Shown piece by piece: positions 18,701 to 27,989 of a stretch of DNA of 52,033 nt. Position 1 is the first letter of the stretch. Every line of letters starts with the position of its first letter. Position numbers and translations under genes: made by a program. This DNA is from an uncultured Verrucomicrobia subdivision 3 bacterium. GTDB lineage: Bacteria > Verrucomicrobiota > Verrucomicrobiia > Limisphaerales > UBA11358. Location: NCBI GenBank assembly GCA_903850425.1, contig CAINLR010000102.1:1-52033 (forward strand), given 5' to 3'. The notes beneath the pieces were generated by a model, which worked only from the letters and a program-made list of their open reading frames with translations, searched no databases and was not told the origin of the DNA.

Positions 18701-19166
18701 TCGGACCTTCGACATTCAAATTCGCTTGCACGACTTTCTTCATGGCAAGGTCGGGCGTGACCCAGGGCCCCAGCATCACCCAGCAACTCGCGGAGAGATT
18801 GAAGCCCAACTCGATATTGAGCCGCCTGGCCTCTTTAACGGCGTGGCGGAAGAGTTCCCACCACTCCGGGCTTTGATACGTCACGCCCAAGAGCGGCGAG
18901 GTGCCGGCATAGCCGCCGTTGCAGATCAGATTGACGCCGCTGATCCCTTTGTCCTTGAATTGCTCAAGATCGCGAGTAATGCCGGCTTTGTCCACGCGAT
19001 TGTATATCCAAAACCAATACACTCGCGGTTTGGCGGAAGCGGGTGGATTGGCGAACCCTGTTTCAAGATTTCCTTTCCCCAAAACCTCAGTTTTGGAGAT
19101 GAAGACCATGGCTGCGACCAAGGCAACGGAAAGAAAAAAACGTAATCGCTGCCAAACAATGCTCAT
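15759..19166 (-). CDS. Secreted GH106 alpha-L-rhamnosidase with an inserted binding-like domain
   Basis: An 1135-residue exported protein (signal peptide about 1-30). The GH106 signature 'PP...KPRVYWFWIYN...GITRDLEQFKDKGISGVNL' sits at about residues 41-80, and SASCWVMLGPWVTPDLAMKK at about 125-144. Catalytic-domain segments continue with YFWSDSWEAGKLTWTQDFQA (281-300), FADVCHRHGLIMGNEAAG (513-530) and AESFTQMEGDRTHWSFGP (590-607). The C-terminal sandwich (LFLDLGDVKEVAAVRVNGKE, VINLWANRVIGDLSQP) is as in the other GH106 here. Between YLPALPG (313-319) and VNDDVTARFRADF (485-497), which adjoin each other in ordinary family members, about 160 residues of a foreign beta-sandwich are inserted. 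It precedes the 457-bp gap and follows a short GH78 by 77 bp. The GH106 call is firm; substrate detail is inferred. Confidence 0.86.
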   Translation of the reverse strand: MSIVWQRLRFFLSVALVAAMVFISKTEVLGKGNLETGFANPPASAKPRVYWFWIYNRVDKAGITRDLEQFKDKGISGVNLICNGGYAGTSPLLGVTYQSPEWWELFRHAVKEARRLNIELGFNLSASCWVMLGPWVTPDLAMKKVVQANLNVEGPKKLSAKLPQPETVDGYYHDYCVQAIPHRIAGVAINPRDVIELTHKLKPDGQLEWDVPAGRWTILRTGYTVTTEGQFKHAYPNGDTYAGGAGYQIDFLNASAFDDHFKHLGEPILKAARAAGGQLAYFWSDSWEAGKLTWTQDFQAQFRKYRGYDLKPYLPALPGAISWADYTATFTAKADAQTLAFVGTDLAGGDHTVFLDNVQLLSSDGKSVMITNAGFESPRMGTGKHQYNPSGGTWTFSGDGSSPTGSGLCGNGSAFGNPNAPQGGQTAFLQATGTISQAIAGLIPGKTYTITFCAGQRPGNAQTWNVKMDEIVVGNYKPGTGVTIVNDDVTARFRADFDRTIQDCLADNFYGHFADVCHRHGLIMGNEAAGPNNIPPEDALKNLGRCDFPAGEFWVNYNAPDHYNPDPGLKLNLKQTASAAHVYGRRQAQAESFTQMEGDRTHWSFGPAELKPYANDAFCWGINRIMLHQATCQPPEDGKPGYEFCAGQHFTPNITWWEQSPAFFTFLSRCSYMLQQGNFAADVCFYLGEEPPSLAPPKYIVPGLGIGYDCDYCNAEVLLKRMSVKNGRIVLPDGMSYRLLVLQNCVSPVPEIARRVGGYQSLTVSPIPSKAMSVEVIKKLRELVRDGATIIGAPPEKSAGLKDYPKCDAEVERIAAEIWGELDGQNRTERYFGKGRVIWGKAPREVLLAEGVKPDCTFAGQAEHPDHFDYIHRTSADADIYFVSNRKNQPATQNISFRVTGRQPEIFDPVSGVIRSAKAFRQADGCTTLPLEFDRFGSYFVVFRKPIANAVAGEAESNFPKLVQAQNLDGPWHVAFDSAWGGPTTAEFLELADWTQRPDAGIKFYSGKATYRKTFDLSDAAGGVKETRRKSQRLFLDLGDVKEVAAVRVNGKELGLLWCFPWRVEITEAVKPLGNELEIDVINLWANRVIGDLSQPKEKRFTKTHDAFRFDMLTQKTTLIQSGLLGPVTLLREEE
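17724..18209 (-). other. Apparently permuted carbohydrate-binding-like domain inside GH106
   Basis: Residues about 320-481 of the GH106 protein. In the planctomycete/verrucomicrobial domain type I recall, the order is 'NAGFESP...TWTFSG...GNPNAPxGxQxAFLQ...VxVDGxVVG' and then 'YxTxxFTVxAGxHTxxFxGxxxxGGDNTxFxDNV'. Here the second half comes first (YTATFTAKADAQTLAFVGTD ... HTVFLDNVQLL, 326-361) and the first half follows (ITNAGFESP ... GNPNAPQGGQTAFLQ ... WNVKMDEIVVGNYKPG, 370-479). The domain thus looks circularly permuted and inserted in a loop of the catalytic domain. Confidence 0.6.
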
Positions 19167-19243
19167 AGATAATTAGTTTATGCCAGAATCAGGTTGAACG
19201 GGTTTATTAATGGTTGATAAAACCCAAGCGGGCCAAGCACGCA

Positions 19244-21670
19244 TCAGTTGCCAGCAATTTCGCACGTAAATTGATGCTTGCCGGGTCCGATCTGGAAAAT
19301 AACCCATCTACCATACTCCGACCAAGCTTTGACTTCTGGTCTTTCAGCCAATGCCTTTTGGTCTATTTTCACTGTTTTCAAATCAGTAGCTGGCAGATAT
19401 ACCGTGGCCAGCGTTTCCTTGGGGACATTTAGTTTCAGTTTGAAATGATGCCCGGCCGCTTTCTCCCAGTCAGTCGTAATGTCTCCCGCCACCGTAGCAA
19501 CCGTTCCTTTGGCCCATTGCAAATCACCGGTGTATGGTTTTACCACAAATGTTTTCCAGCCATATCCGGTGGGTTCAAGCCCGAGCACCTTTTGGGGAAG
19601 CAAAGCGCTGGGACCGGAAGACCAGGCATGTGACGTTGATCCCCAAGGCAGGTCCCAGCCTTCATGCCAAGCCCCATTGAATGAGGCGAGCTTGGTTTGT
19701 TCGCCCCAATTCTTACGCATGTAATCCAGTGCCCATTGATCCTTACCTGCTGTGAACATCGAGTTCAACGTCCAATAGGCGAACGATTGCTCGCTGGCTT
19801 TGCCCCGCTTCATGATTAGATTAATCATGTCAGCTTTTCGACTTTCGTCGGGCAGTCCGTAAACCAAGGCGTAAACCTGCGGCTGTTGTCCGATCTTGGT
19901 GCCGGCATAACTATCCAAGTAAGCCCGGTCGCTTTCCGACCAAAGATTTTTATTAATGTTGTCCTTGAGCGCTCTCGCCTGTTCTTTCCATCGTTCCGCC
20001 TGCTTTTCAGCGTGGGCAAAATCGGTGGCGATGGCTGCGGCCGCATTCAACGCTCCATAATACTGACAGTTGAGTCCGGTGACGATGCTTTTCCGCTCCA
20101 TCTGATAGGTGTTAGGCCAGTCGAGCACAATCCAGCCGGGTAGATTGGCCAGCAAACCCGTTTTCGGATCGACGAAGGGCTGAAAATAATCCATCGCTTT
20201 TTTCAAATTGGGATAGAGATTTTCAATCAGTTCGTCCTTGCCATAATACAAAAAATACTCGTGCAGCATCAGCACCCACTCGAGCTGGTAATCCGCGATA
20301 TAGGTGGAACTGCCGGGTTGCAGGAAATAATCCGTGGGATAGCGGCTGCGAACGGCGCCGTCATTTCGCCAGCGCTGCGACTGGGCCCCGCATAAGAGGT
20401 TGTAGGCTGATAAAAACCTTGAACTTTTGCCAAAGGCATAATTGCCGTAAAGCAACATGTAACGCGAATCGCCGGCAATATATTGCGTGCGTTCACGCCA
20501 GGGAGAGTCCATATAGGTGTCTATCGAACAGAGCCGCAGGGTGTGTTTTCCGACCTTCCAGAATTCGTTGAGCTGGGGATCGGAACATTCAAACGAACCG
20601 CGCATTTCATAGTTGTAGCAGGCAAACTCAGCATCGACTTTCTTGATCTGAATACCCGGGTTCGTCTCCATTGAAAGGTAGCGAAAGGCCATCCAAGTGT
20701 AGGGCCGCCAGCTTTGAAGTCCTTCTTGAGTCGTGTATTGGTCGGAATGGTCTCCGCTGGCATGGAACATCGGCGCGTTGTTCGTATCCAATCGTTCACC
20801 GGTTCCAATTTCTAATGGAATGCCGGACTTGGCGGCGTTGATGGTGAATTGTGGGTAGCCAACGACCTCAGTCCCAAAATCGTAAACCATCAAGTTGCCG
20901 GCTTGCCATTGGCGGACCGGTTTAACTACCCTTCGATCTAGCTGCGGGCGTTCTGTCACCACCAGACTGTTCCACGGAGCCACCGGAGGAATACCGATTT
21001 CTTTTGCATCCTCCCAAGTTGAATCGTTGAACCCGGGATTTTGCCAACCAGCGGGCCAGAGTCGGGCATCGAATTCTTCGACAAATCCAATCAGGTGAGC
21101 ATTGGGGTCGCGAAGGCGCGTTTGCGTGTTCCAGGCTTTGGCTTGGGTCACCTTCCAACTCTTGTCGCTCAAGAGGTTGATAGATGAGCCGCTGGGATAG
21201 TCAAGCTTTGCCTGAAAGAAAAACCCGCCCTGGGCATTCATTTGGGAGTGCAACCCCACGCCGAAATTATGCACCACAGCCGAGAGGCAGTTTTCACCTT
21301 TGTGGAGGTAGCGCAAAATGTTGAAGTGATCGTAGCACTGATACTCCGGGTCGCAGTTCATCGGACAACGTTCCAACAACTTGCCGTTGATATACACATC
21401 AGCATAAGCATAAGCAGAAATGTAGGCGTTGGCTTCTTGTGGAAGCTTGTTCAAACGGAAGGTTTTTCGGACGAACAGGTAATGGTTCTGCGGATTTTCC
21501 GCTCCCGAATCCCAGATCCAACTGGCCAGTGGTTTTACCCCGTTGAGCGTTGCGGAAGCTGTCGAGAGGAATGAGTTTTTGCCCCAGCGATCCTTCAAGT
21601 CTTGAGGTTGCGCTGGCAGGCCAGGTGTCAAACTTAGACTTAGCAGGACAAATAATAAGGTGCTTTTCAT
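19244..21670 (-). CDS. Secreted GH78-type alpha-L-rhamnosidase (short form)
   Basis: An 808-residue exported protein with a signal peptide at about 1-20. Beta-sandwich modules come first: 'ASWIWDSG...NHYLFVRKTFRL' at 49-73 and DVYINGKLLERCP at 91-103 form a rhamnosidase N-domain. The (alpha/alpha)6 domain starts near residue 355 with RGSFECSDPQLNEFWKVGKH. The GH78 acid region is present as DSPWRERTQYIAGDSR (388-403); Glu393 aligns with the family's general acid region (D-x-P-x-R-E/D-E). A second motif, AWHEGWDLPWGSTSHAWSSG, is where the proposed base usually lies. It lacks the N-terminal Ig-like domain of the longer GH78 in this window, which explains its shorter length. It sits 108 bp from the preceding gene and 77 bp from the next in a same-strand run. 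Substrate is inferred to be rhamnoside; some family relatives act on other 6-deoxysugars. Confidence 0.8.
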   Translation of the reverse strand: MKSTLLFVLLSLSLTPGLPAQPQDLKDRWGKNSFLSTASATLNGVKPLASWIWDSGAENPQNHYLFVRKTFRLNKLPQEANAYISAYAYADVYINGKLLERCPMNCDPEYQCYDHFNILRYLHKGENCLSAVVHNFGVGLHSQMNAQGGFFFQAKLDYPSGSSINLLSDKSWKVTQAKAWNTQTRLRDPNAHLIGFVEEFDARLWPAGWQNPGFNDSTWEDAKEIGIPPVAPWNSLVVTERPQLDRRVVKPVRQWQAGNLMVYDFGTEVVGYPQFTINAAKSGIPLEIGTGERLDTNNAPMFHASGDHSDQYTTQEGLQSWRPYTWMAFRYLSMETNPGIQIKKVDAEFACYNYEMRGSFECSDPQLNEFWKVGKHTLRLCSIDTYMDSPWRERTQYIAGDSRYMLLYGNYAFGKSSRFLSAYNLLCGAQSQRWRNDGAVRSRYPTDYFLQPGSSTYIADYQLEWVLMLHEYFLYYGKDELIENLYPNLKKAMDYFQPFVDPKTGLLANLPGWIVLDWPNTYQMERKSIVTGLNCQYYGALNAAAAIATDFAHAEKQAERWKEQARALKDNINKNLWSESDRAYLDSYAGTKIGQQPQVYALVYGLPDESRKADMINLIMKRGKASEQSFAYWTLNSMFTAGKDQWALDYMRKNWGEQTKLASFNGAWHEGWDLPWGSTSHAWSSGPSALLPQKVLGLEPTGYGWKTFVVKPYTGDLQWAKGTVATVAGDITTDWEKAAGHHFKLKLNVPKETLATVYLPATDLKTVKIDQKALAERPEVKAWSEYGRWVIFQIGPGKHQFTCEIAGN

Positions 21671-21778
21671 AGTCGGAATGATTCGAGTAACCGCTCCACT
21701 TATCTATTTTGTGATCCATTGGACAAGAATTGATATTCAGCAGTTCGCCTGACGGTCCATCTGATCTCGACCTGCATG

Positions 21779-24142
21779 TCAGGGTGCCTGCTTCAATCCT
21801 TCCCACTTGACCACCCAGCTACCATCGTCGGGAAAACCGGGCGCGGGTTTGCCGGCGGGCGCACCGTCCCAGCCGGCCGCCATCATCGCCACGGCATATA
21901 GCAGACCGCCGTTGCCCGGCAAGTAAGGACCAGGACCGCCGGTGCAGATACCGCGTTCATCATAATGATTCTTCCGCGAGGGATTCAACAGGGCTTCGAC
22001 GGCCAGCGCGGGATCACCCACCCGGGCGGCCGCCATGGCCATCCAGGGAAAGTCCCAGCCCCACGTGGCATCCCAGTTCCAATTGCGGCCAACTTCTTCG
22101 ACCGTGCGCCGGGCCGTCGCGGAATCAAGGCCGGGAAACGGCGGTAACATCCCGGCGATCCCGATGTTGTCCACGTGATCAAAGGTCCGGGTGATGAACG
22201 TGTCTGATCGGAAATTGCTGAAAATGTAGAGGCCGTCTTTTTCCGGCAAGGGCGCAAGATGACTGGCCACTTCATCCCAAAGCGGCTCGCGCGGCAGGCC
22301 CAGGCGCCGTCGCCATTGTTGGGCCATTTCCAGTCCGACGTGCCAATAGGCGATTTCAAAAATGGTGTTTGTCCGCAACGGACTGGACGCGCCTTCGCTG
22401 GCCGGGAACACGGGATCAAGGTTGTATTGACCGCTGACAGGATCTCGCTTGGGGTAATCCGCCATGAAGTCGGCCGTGCCGAAAACGATGGCCTTCCATT
22501 TGGCCAGCGTTGCCGGCGTGGGGTGCAGTCGGTAATCCAACTCCGCAAAGAAGATCGGGTGCGGTGCTTTCCACAACAGCGACATCTCGATGGGATAGCC
22601 ATCATTGTAACCGGTGGGGCCGGTGGATTTGGGCCACATCAAGCCGCGATAATTAAAATTTTTGGCGATGGCTTCGGCGATCGGGGCCACGCGCGCATAG
22701 ATCGAGAGCGCTTTTTCGGCCTGCGGCCAACGGTCCCAAAGCGCATAGTGAGCGAGATGCCACCAGATCATTTCGAAGTGCCACTTGCCGTGCCAGGTAT
22801 CCACGCCGGTCAACGCGCCTTCGGCGGGTGGATTGTCACCGGCCGATTGCACGGCCAACTCATATTGCGAAAGCACGAGGCGACGCTCCAATTCCTTCCA
22901 CCGTGGATCACGGCTCGCAGACAGATCGATGGCTCCACCGCTGCTCCAGAATTTGGGCCAGGCGGTTTCGCAAGCAGCCTTCGTTTGGGCAAAAGCCACC
23001 ACATCGGCACTCGCAATATTCGTTGCGAAGCGACAGGTGAACTCAATCGCGTCAGTCCCAGCGTCCGGTGTGATGAGGAATTGATGCGGCGATGAACGAA
23101 TATTCCAACTGTCATTCTCAGAAAGTTTTTTAGTCCGCTTGGTTCCATCCACGCTGTATTGAATCACCAATTGCTTCGGGTGATGATAGGCCGGATCGCC
23201 GAAAGCCTCATTGTTCGCAGTCACGCGGCCACGATCTTGCAACGCACCGACCACTTGCGCGGTGACATTTGTCCAGCCGCCGTCAGCGGCACCATAAAGC
23301 GCGCGTTCGATTTCCGGTTTGATTGGCACCGGCTGGCGGACGGTAAATCCATGCCCGTTCAACCCAACTTCGTATTGCGCATCATCAATCGTCCGATGCA
23401 ACTGAAGCGTGACATGAGTTTGCCGGACGATCGCGGTTTGATGACCGCTGGTTCGGGAAAAATCCCCCAACCAACCACCAACATTAAGGGTCGGAGCCGG
23501 AAAATCGAGCATCACCTGCAATCGGCCATCCCGTAACAAAGGCGATTCCACCCGCACTGCCACGGTGTCGCTTTTAGGGTCCACACACGTTTCCACCGCG
23601 ACGGGCTCTCCCTGATAGGTGAAGTGACTTGTCAAAATGCCAGTCCACAATTCGAGATGGCGGGAATTCAAATGCACGTCCGAGGCCGCCAACCGCTCGC
23701 CCGCCGCGTTGATGAAACCAATCCGGCCCAGATTCAACGGCTGCGGATTCATGTATTCCCAATCCGCAATCGGTCCGGGATCACGCGTGGTCAAAGGCTG
23801 CGTCATCCGTCCGTGATCAGGCGTTCCCCACGGGCGGATATCGTTTGGCGTCACACCGGCTGGAAGCGGAAAACTATGCCAGCACCAATGGCACATCGTA
23901 TTGCCGCCCACGGTCTCCAGGCCGGTGCCGTCGGTGTTGAACGCAAAATTGCCGTTGCCCAGCGGAATCTCGCCGGCGAGATTCGGCCAGTCAATATTGT
24001 GCCGCGCCACCAGGGCATGGCGATCAATCGGCGTTTTATCGGTCGGCACCAAGGCACTCTCCGCGCCGCGACTGGGCGAGACCGTCATCACTACAACGGA
24101 AGCGATCAAAGCCGCCTGCGGGGCGAGTTTTAGGCGATGCAT
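21779..24142 (-). CDS. Secreted (alpha/alpha)6-barrel glycosidase, GH65/GH95-like
   Basis: About 787 residues from Met at 24142, which begins a clean signal peptide (MHRLKLAPQAALIASVVVM ... SPSRGAE); an upstream in-frame Met at 24211 adds 23 basic residues and is less likely. The N-terminal beta-supersandwich includes LAGEIPLGNGNFAFNTDG, a 'PLGNG' motif shared with GH65 and GH95 enzymes. The helical barrel contains TWHGKWHFEMIWWHLAHYAL and YRGLMWPKSTGPTGYNDGYP, like the corresponding part of GH65 and its relatives. Clan GH-L-like fold is clear; the exact family and the anomeric substrate (fucoside, galactoside or glucoside) are not. It lies between two GH78 genes and probably removes a different sugar from the same glycan. 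The C-terminus is short and ends just after a WVVKWEG motif. Confidence 0.75.
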   Translation of the reverse strand: MHRLKLAPQAALIASVVVMTVSPSRGAESALVPTDKTPIDRHALVARHNIDWPNLAGEIPLGNGNFAFNTDGTGLETVGGNTMCHWCWHSFPLPAGVTPNDIRPWGTPDHGRMTQPLTTRDPGPIADWEYMNPQPLNLGRIGFINAAGERLAASDVHLNSRHLELWTGILTSHFTYQGEPVAVETCVDPKSDTVAVRVESPLLRDGRLQVMLDFPAPTLNVGGWLGDFSRTSGHQTAIVRQTHVTLQLHRTIDDAQYEVGLNGHGFTVRQPVPIKPEIERALYGAADGGWTNVTAQVVGALQDRGRVTANNEAFGDPAYHHPKQLVIQYSVDGTKRTKKLSENDSWNIRSSPHQFLITPDAGTDAIEFTCRFATNIASADVVAFAQTKAACETAWPKFWSSGGAIDLSASRDPRWKELERRLVLSQYELAVQSAGDNPPAEGALTGVDTWHGKWHFEMIWWHLAHYALWDRWPQAEKALSIYARVAPIAEAIAKNFNYRGLMWPKSTGPTGYNDGYPIEMSLLWKAPHPIFFAELDYRLHPTPATLAKWKAIVFGTADFMADYPKRDPVSGQYNLDPVFPASEGASSPLRTNTIFEIAYWHVGLEMAQQWRRRLGLPREPLWDEVASHLAPLPEKDGLYIFSNFRSDTFITRTFDHVDNIGIAGMLPPFPGLDSATARRTVEEVGRNWNWDATWGWDFPWMAMAAARVGDPALAVEALLNPSRKNHYDERGICTGGPGPYLPGNGGLLYAVAMMAAGWDGAPAGKPAPGFPDDGSWVVKWEGLKQAP

Positions 24143-24233
24143 GTCAGTATTTTTAGAATTTAATTCAGTGAGCGATTTACAGTGTCTCCCTCGCGGAAGC
24201 ACACGACGCAAGTGGATATCCAGATGGATTAAC

Positions 24234-27200
24234 CTATTTTAGCTTGGAAACAAACAGGTAATTTCCGGAACCAATTTGGAAAACCATTCGGCCAGTTTCC
24301 TGTCGCAAAAATTTAACGCCTTTGGCCTTTGCCACCGGCTGGCCGCTTTCGCTAATAGATTCAAGATCCTTGGCCGGCACATAAACCGTGGCCGTCGTGT
24401 TAGCCGGAATGGCAACTTGCAAATCAAACCGGCTGGCGGATTGATGCCATTCGCTCCGAATGCGTCCGTGTATGGAATCATATTTCGCCTTGGCCCAGGT
24501 GAGATCGCCAACTGGTTCGGGCTTGATGATAATTGTTTTGAAGCCCGGCGTGCCCGGGCGAATGCCAGCCACATATTCATGCAACCAAATGTTGAGGTCG
24601 CCGATGAGCATGACGATGTTGCGGGAATTCATCCCGGCATCAGCCGTGTCGCCGTTCCACAATTCCCACATTGTCGTGGCACCTTTGGAAATCATGTAAC
24701 CCCAGCTGGGATAAGTCGTCTGCGTCGCAATCGTGTAAGCCAGATCGGAGCGGCCATTGTCGGACAACACGCGCATCAAATAATGTCCGCCAATCAATCC
24801 GGTGCCGAGGTGATTGTCGCTTTCCACCGTGATTTTTTTGACCAGGTGCGCAAATACGTTTGCTTTGAATTCATCCGGCACCATGCCAAACGCCAGTGGC
24901 AGGATGCAGGAGGTTTGGGTGCCGTTGTCGTAGTAGCCACGCTCGGAATTATAGTAGCGATGGTTGAAAGCAATTTTGACATTTTCGGCGAGCGCCTCGA
25001 AATGTTCGGCATCGGTAGTCTTGCCTAACAATCGCGCCGAACGCGCCATGAGTTGCAGGTCATGATAGAAGATCGCCGTGCTCATCATGTTGCCATCGGT
25101 GGTCAACTTCGGATCGGTGGAATTGATCACCGTCATCTCCGCCGGTGACCGCGGCGGAAAACACCAGTCGCCGTAGGTGTTCCGCGGCATGAGATCGTTC
25201 TCCAAAAACTTCGCCATGTAATCCGTCCAATGCTTCAGCGAGGCGTAGTGTTTTTGCAGAATTTCGACATTGCCATATTGATCGTAAAGCATGTTCGGGA
25301 CGATGGTGTAAGTGCTGGCCCAAACAACGCCGTCCTGATAGAGCGGCCAGAATGCCGGACACACATCCGGCACGCTGCCATCGGCACGCTGGGTGTCTTG
25401 GATGTCGGTGAGCCATTGGGCATACAACGGGGCGATGTTGAAGAGATACGTTTCGCCTTTGGAAACTTCTTGCCGGTCGCCCATCCAGCCCTGGCGTTCA
25501 TCGCGCGGCAAGTCGGTGGGCAGACTGCGGTAGTTATCGCGCACACCCCAATAGATATTGTGATAAATCTGATTAATCAACGGATTAGACGTGGCGAACT
25601 CGCCGACTTTGGGCAAGGCGTCATGAACGACTTTGCCTTCAAGCGCGCCCAATTCCGGTTGGCCGGGAAAGCCGGTGACTTCCACGTAACGAAATCCGTG
25701 ATGAGTGAATCGCGGCTCGTAAGTTTCGACACCCTTTCCTTTGAGCGTGTAACTATCCTCCGCCTTCGCGCTTCGCATGTTGGCGGTGTAGAGCGTGCCG
25801 TCTGGATTGATGCCTTCCGCGTGCCGAAGTTTCACAACCGTGCCCGCCGGCCCGCTGACCTTCAAACGACACCAGCCCGCCATGTTCTGGCCCAAGTCGT
25901 AAATGTAGATGCCGGGCTTTGGCTGGGTGAGCGCAACCGGCTTGCGCGTTTCCAAAACACGAATCGGTTCGCCCATTTGCGCCGACAACACGGGCGCACC
26001 GGGTTTCACCAACTGCACGCGCTCCCATTTGGAAGCATCGAATCCGGTCTGATTCCAACCGGGCATTTCCATCCGCGCATCGCACACTTCACCGTCAAAC
26101 TCATTGTTGGCGCGGATTGGACCAGCATCAGTCACCTTCCAGTTTTCATCACTAACCACCTGCGTCGTCGTGCCGTCGGTGTATTCGATATTCAGTTGCA
26201 ACCGCAGCTTGGGATAACCAAACGTCTCGCAGGCGGCCGGCACTTTCACACGCGGCGCATAATAACGGCCATTGCCAAGCATGACGCCCATGGTGTTGTC
26301 GCCACGCCGGACTTGACCCGTCACATCATAGGTCACATAGAACGCGCGCTGGTCATACGAGGCGATGGCCGGCGACAGCACGTCGTCACTCACCTTCCGG
26401 CCATTGAGATATAATTCGGAGAGACCCAGTCCGCAGACGTAAGCCGTGGCGCGACGCACTTGTTTCTCCGCCGGGAATTCTCGTCGCAAATAACGGGCGG
26501 GCAACGGCCGGTCGTCGGTTTGAATGCGGCCCCAAATTTGCGTGCCATATTCTCCCAGCAGTTTTGCCGGCACCCACGCGGTGTCGTCAAAGGCCAACCC
26601 CGTCCAACCCGTTTCCACATGGGTCGCGGACTGCCAATGTTCGCCTGTGAGCAACGTGAATGGAATTCCTGATTTGAATTCAACCTGCAGCTTGGCCAGC
26701 ACACCGGCCGGGTTGGGTTGGTTTCCCACATTGCGAGCGGCCACCGCCACAACATTTTTTCCCGGCTTCAACCCGGCACCGATGGCGATTTTTTTAGGTG
26801 ATGCCCAACCCTCGCCCGCGCCGGCGGGCTGGCCGTTGACAAACAAATCGAATTGATCGTCCGCCGTGATGGTGATCGCCGCCGCGCTCACGGGAACATT
26901 GGTCGGCAGTTCAAAAACGCGACGGAAGTAGCGGGTGCAAATCGGGGCGCTGTCAGCCGGGTTTCCCTCCGGAAACCAGATCCACTGCGCGCCGCCAAAA
27001 TCATTGGCTTGTTCGCCTCGATCCAATCCAATCCACTTTCCTTGCCAGTCACTTGGTTCCAGCAGGCCCATGCTCCACTGGGCGGGTGCGCTCCAGTCCG
27101 ACGCCTTGCCATGCTTATCCCAAATCTTGACTTTCCAAAAACATTGCCTGCCGGAAGTGAGCGGTTTGCCCGAATAGAGAATGCCGACGCTTTCATCGCT

Positions 27201-27491
27201 CAGGGTTTTGCCGCCATTCCACAAATCGCCTTGATTGTGCTGGAGAATTTCTTTGGAGCTCGCCACCAGAACGTGGTAAGCAGCCTGCCCTTGGTCGCGT
27301 TCGCCCGATTGCACCTGCCAGAACAAACGCGGCTGGGCCACGTCAAGCCCCAGCGGATTGGAGCGGTATTCACATTGTAAGTTCACCGGCACAACGGCTG
27401 CCACCAGCGGCCAAACGCCGGCCAGCATAAAGAGGACAGTGATCAGAACCGTCATCATCAGATTCTGTTTAAACCGGCGCTTAGTTTTCAT
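24234..27491 (-). CDS. Secreted GH78 alpha-L-rhamnosidase (long form)
   Basis: About 1085 residues from Met at 27491, which starts a basic n-region and hydrophobic core (KQNLMMTVLITVLFMLAG); an upstream Met at 27539 would add 16 residues. Domains in order: an Ig-like N-domain (VNLQCEYRSNPLGLDVAQPR, the usual GH78 opening), an extra sandwich at about 165-270 (AQWIWFPEGNPADSAPICTR, DDQFDLFVNGQPAGAGEGW), the conserved rhamnosidase N-domain (RATAYVCGLGLSELYLNGRK), and the (alpha/alpha)6 domain. The signature DLPRDERQGWMGDRQE near residues 660-675 contains the expected general-acid Glu, and TTMWELWNGD near residue 943 the expected base. All motifs are intact. It is the first gene of the minus-strand block and is divergent from the UroD gene, so the 450-bp space upstream should hold its promoter. 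Confidence 0.9.
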   Translation of the reverse strand: MKTKRRFKQNLMMTVLITVLFMLAGVWPLVAAVVPVNLQCEYRSNPLGLDVAQPRLFWQVQSGERDQGQAAYHVLVASSKEILQHNQGDLWNGGKTLSDESVGILYSGKPLTSGRQCFWKVKIWDKHGKASDWSAPAQWSMGLLEPSDWQGKWIGLDRGEQANDFGGAQWIWFPEGNPADSAPICTRYFRRVFELPTNVPVSAAAITITADDQFDLFVNGQPAGAGEGWASPKKIAIGAGLKPGKNVVAVAARNVGNQPNPAGVLAKLQVEFKSGIPFTLLTGEHWQSATHVETGWTGLAFDDTAWVPAKLLGEYGTQIWGRIQTDDRPLPARYLRREFPAEKQVRRATAYVCGLGLSELYLNGRKVSDDVLSPAIASYDQRAFYVTYDVTGQVRRGDNTMGVMLGNGRYYAPRVKVPAACETFGYPKLRLQLNIEYTDGTTTQVVSDENWKVTDAGPIRANNEFDGEVCDARMEMPGWNQTGFDASKWERVQLVKPGAPVLSAQMGEPIRVLETRKPVALTQPKPGIYIYDLGQNMAGWCRLKVSGPAGTVVKLRHAEGINPDGTLYTANMRSAKAEDSYTLKGKGVETYEPRFTHHGFRYVEVTGFPGQPELGALEGKVVHDALPKVGEFATSNPLINQIYHNIYWGVRDNYRSLPTDLPRDERQGWMGDRQEVSKGETYLFNIAPLYAQWLTDIQDTQRADGSVPDVCPAFWPLYQDGVVWASTYTIVPNMLYDQYGNVEILQKHYASLKHWTDYMAKFLENDLMPRNTYGDWCFPPRSPAEMTVINSTDPKLTTDGNMMSTAIFYHDLQLMARSARLLGKTTDAEHFEALAENVKIAFNHRYYNSERGYYDNGTQTSCILPLAFGMVPDEFKANVFAHLVKKITVESDNHLGTGLIGGHYLMRVLSDNGRSDLAYTIATQTTYPSWGYMISKGATTMWELWNGDTADAGMNSRNIVMLIGDLNIWLHEYVAGIRPGTPGFKTIIIKPEPVGDLTWAKAKYDSIHGRIRSEWHQSASRFDLQVAIPANTTATVYVPAKDLESISESGQPVAKAKGVKFLRQETGRMVFQIGSGNYLFVSKLK

Positions 27492-27539
27492 GGGTCGTTG
27501 TTTGAGGATTGTGCGCAGTGACGAGAGACACAGGTTCAT

Positions 27540-27989
27540 CCGGCACTAGATTCTAACCGTAATTAAACTGATTGGATCGGCGTTTCCAATAGAGAGAATG
27601 GCCAATTCACTGGATAATTTGGCAACCACTTCCGGCAGTTTGATGCGGGCACGCGCGAATCGCAACTCCCAAGCGGAACCAAACGAAAAACGTAAACGCA
27701 AAAACCATTGCCAGTTTCTCCACCAAAGATGTCATTCTGTGCCTTGTCAAATGGCTCGTGAACAGAAAAGCTACACAGCGGTCAACCGCGTTCACGACGG
27801 CGAACCGTTGCCTCCCGAAAACCTTCACCGGGTTTGGGAAATGAGGTTTGCCCATGAGATGCATAATAATCACCGACCCAAAATTCGACCCGATCCAGTC
27901 TGGCGACCCGGGCACCCGCGGCGCGGACCTGAATCAAGGCTGACCTTGAAAGCAAAGTGGTTCCGGTCCAATAATATTCTGACCAAGCT
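27540..27989. other. Divergent intergenic region between GH78 and the UroD operon
   Basis: These 450 bp separate the minus-strand rhamnosidase block from the plus-strand demethylase-like operon and must carry promoters in both directions. A weak plus-strand promoter-like pair is visible: TTGAAA at 27946-27951 and TAATAT at 27972-27977, with a 20-bp spacer and a start codon only 12 bp after the second box. No coding sequence or riboswitch-like structure was recognised. Confidence 0.4.

Noticed and set aside
27946-27977. Promoter-like TTGAAA ... TAATAT before the UroD gene
   Set aside because: The spacer is 20 bp and the start codon is only 12 bp downstream, so it is not a convincing promoter.
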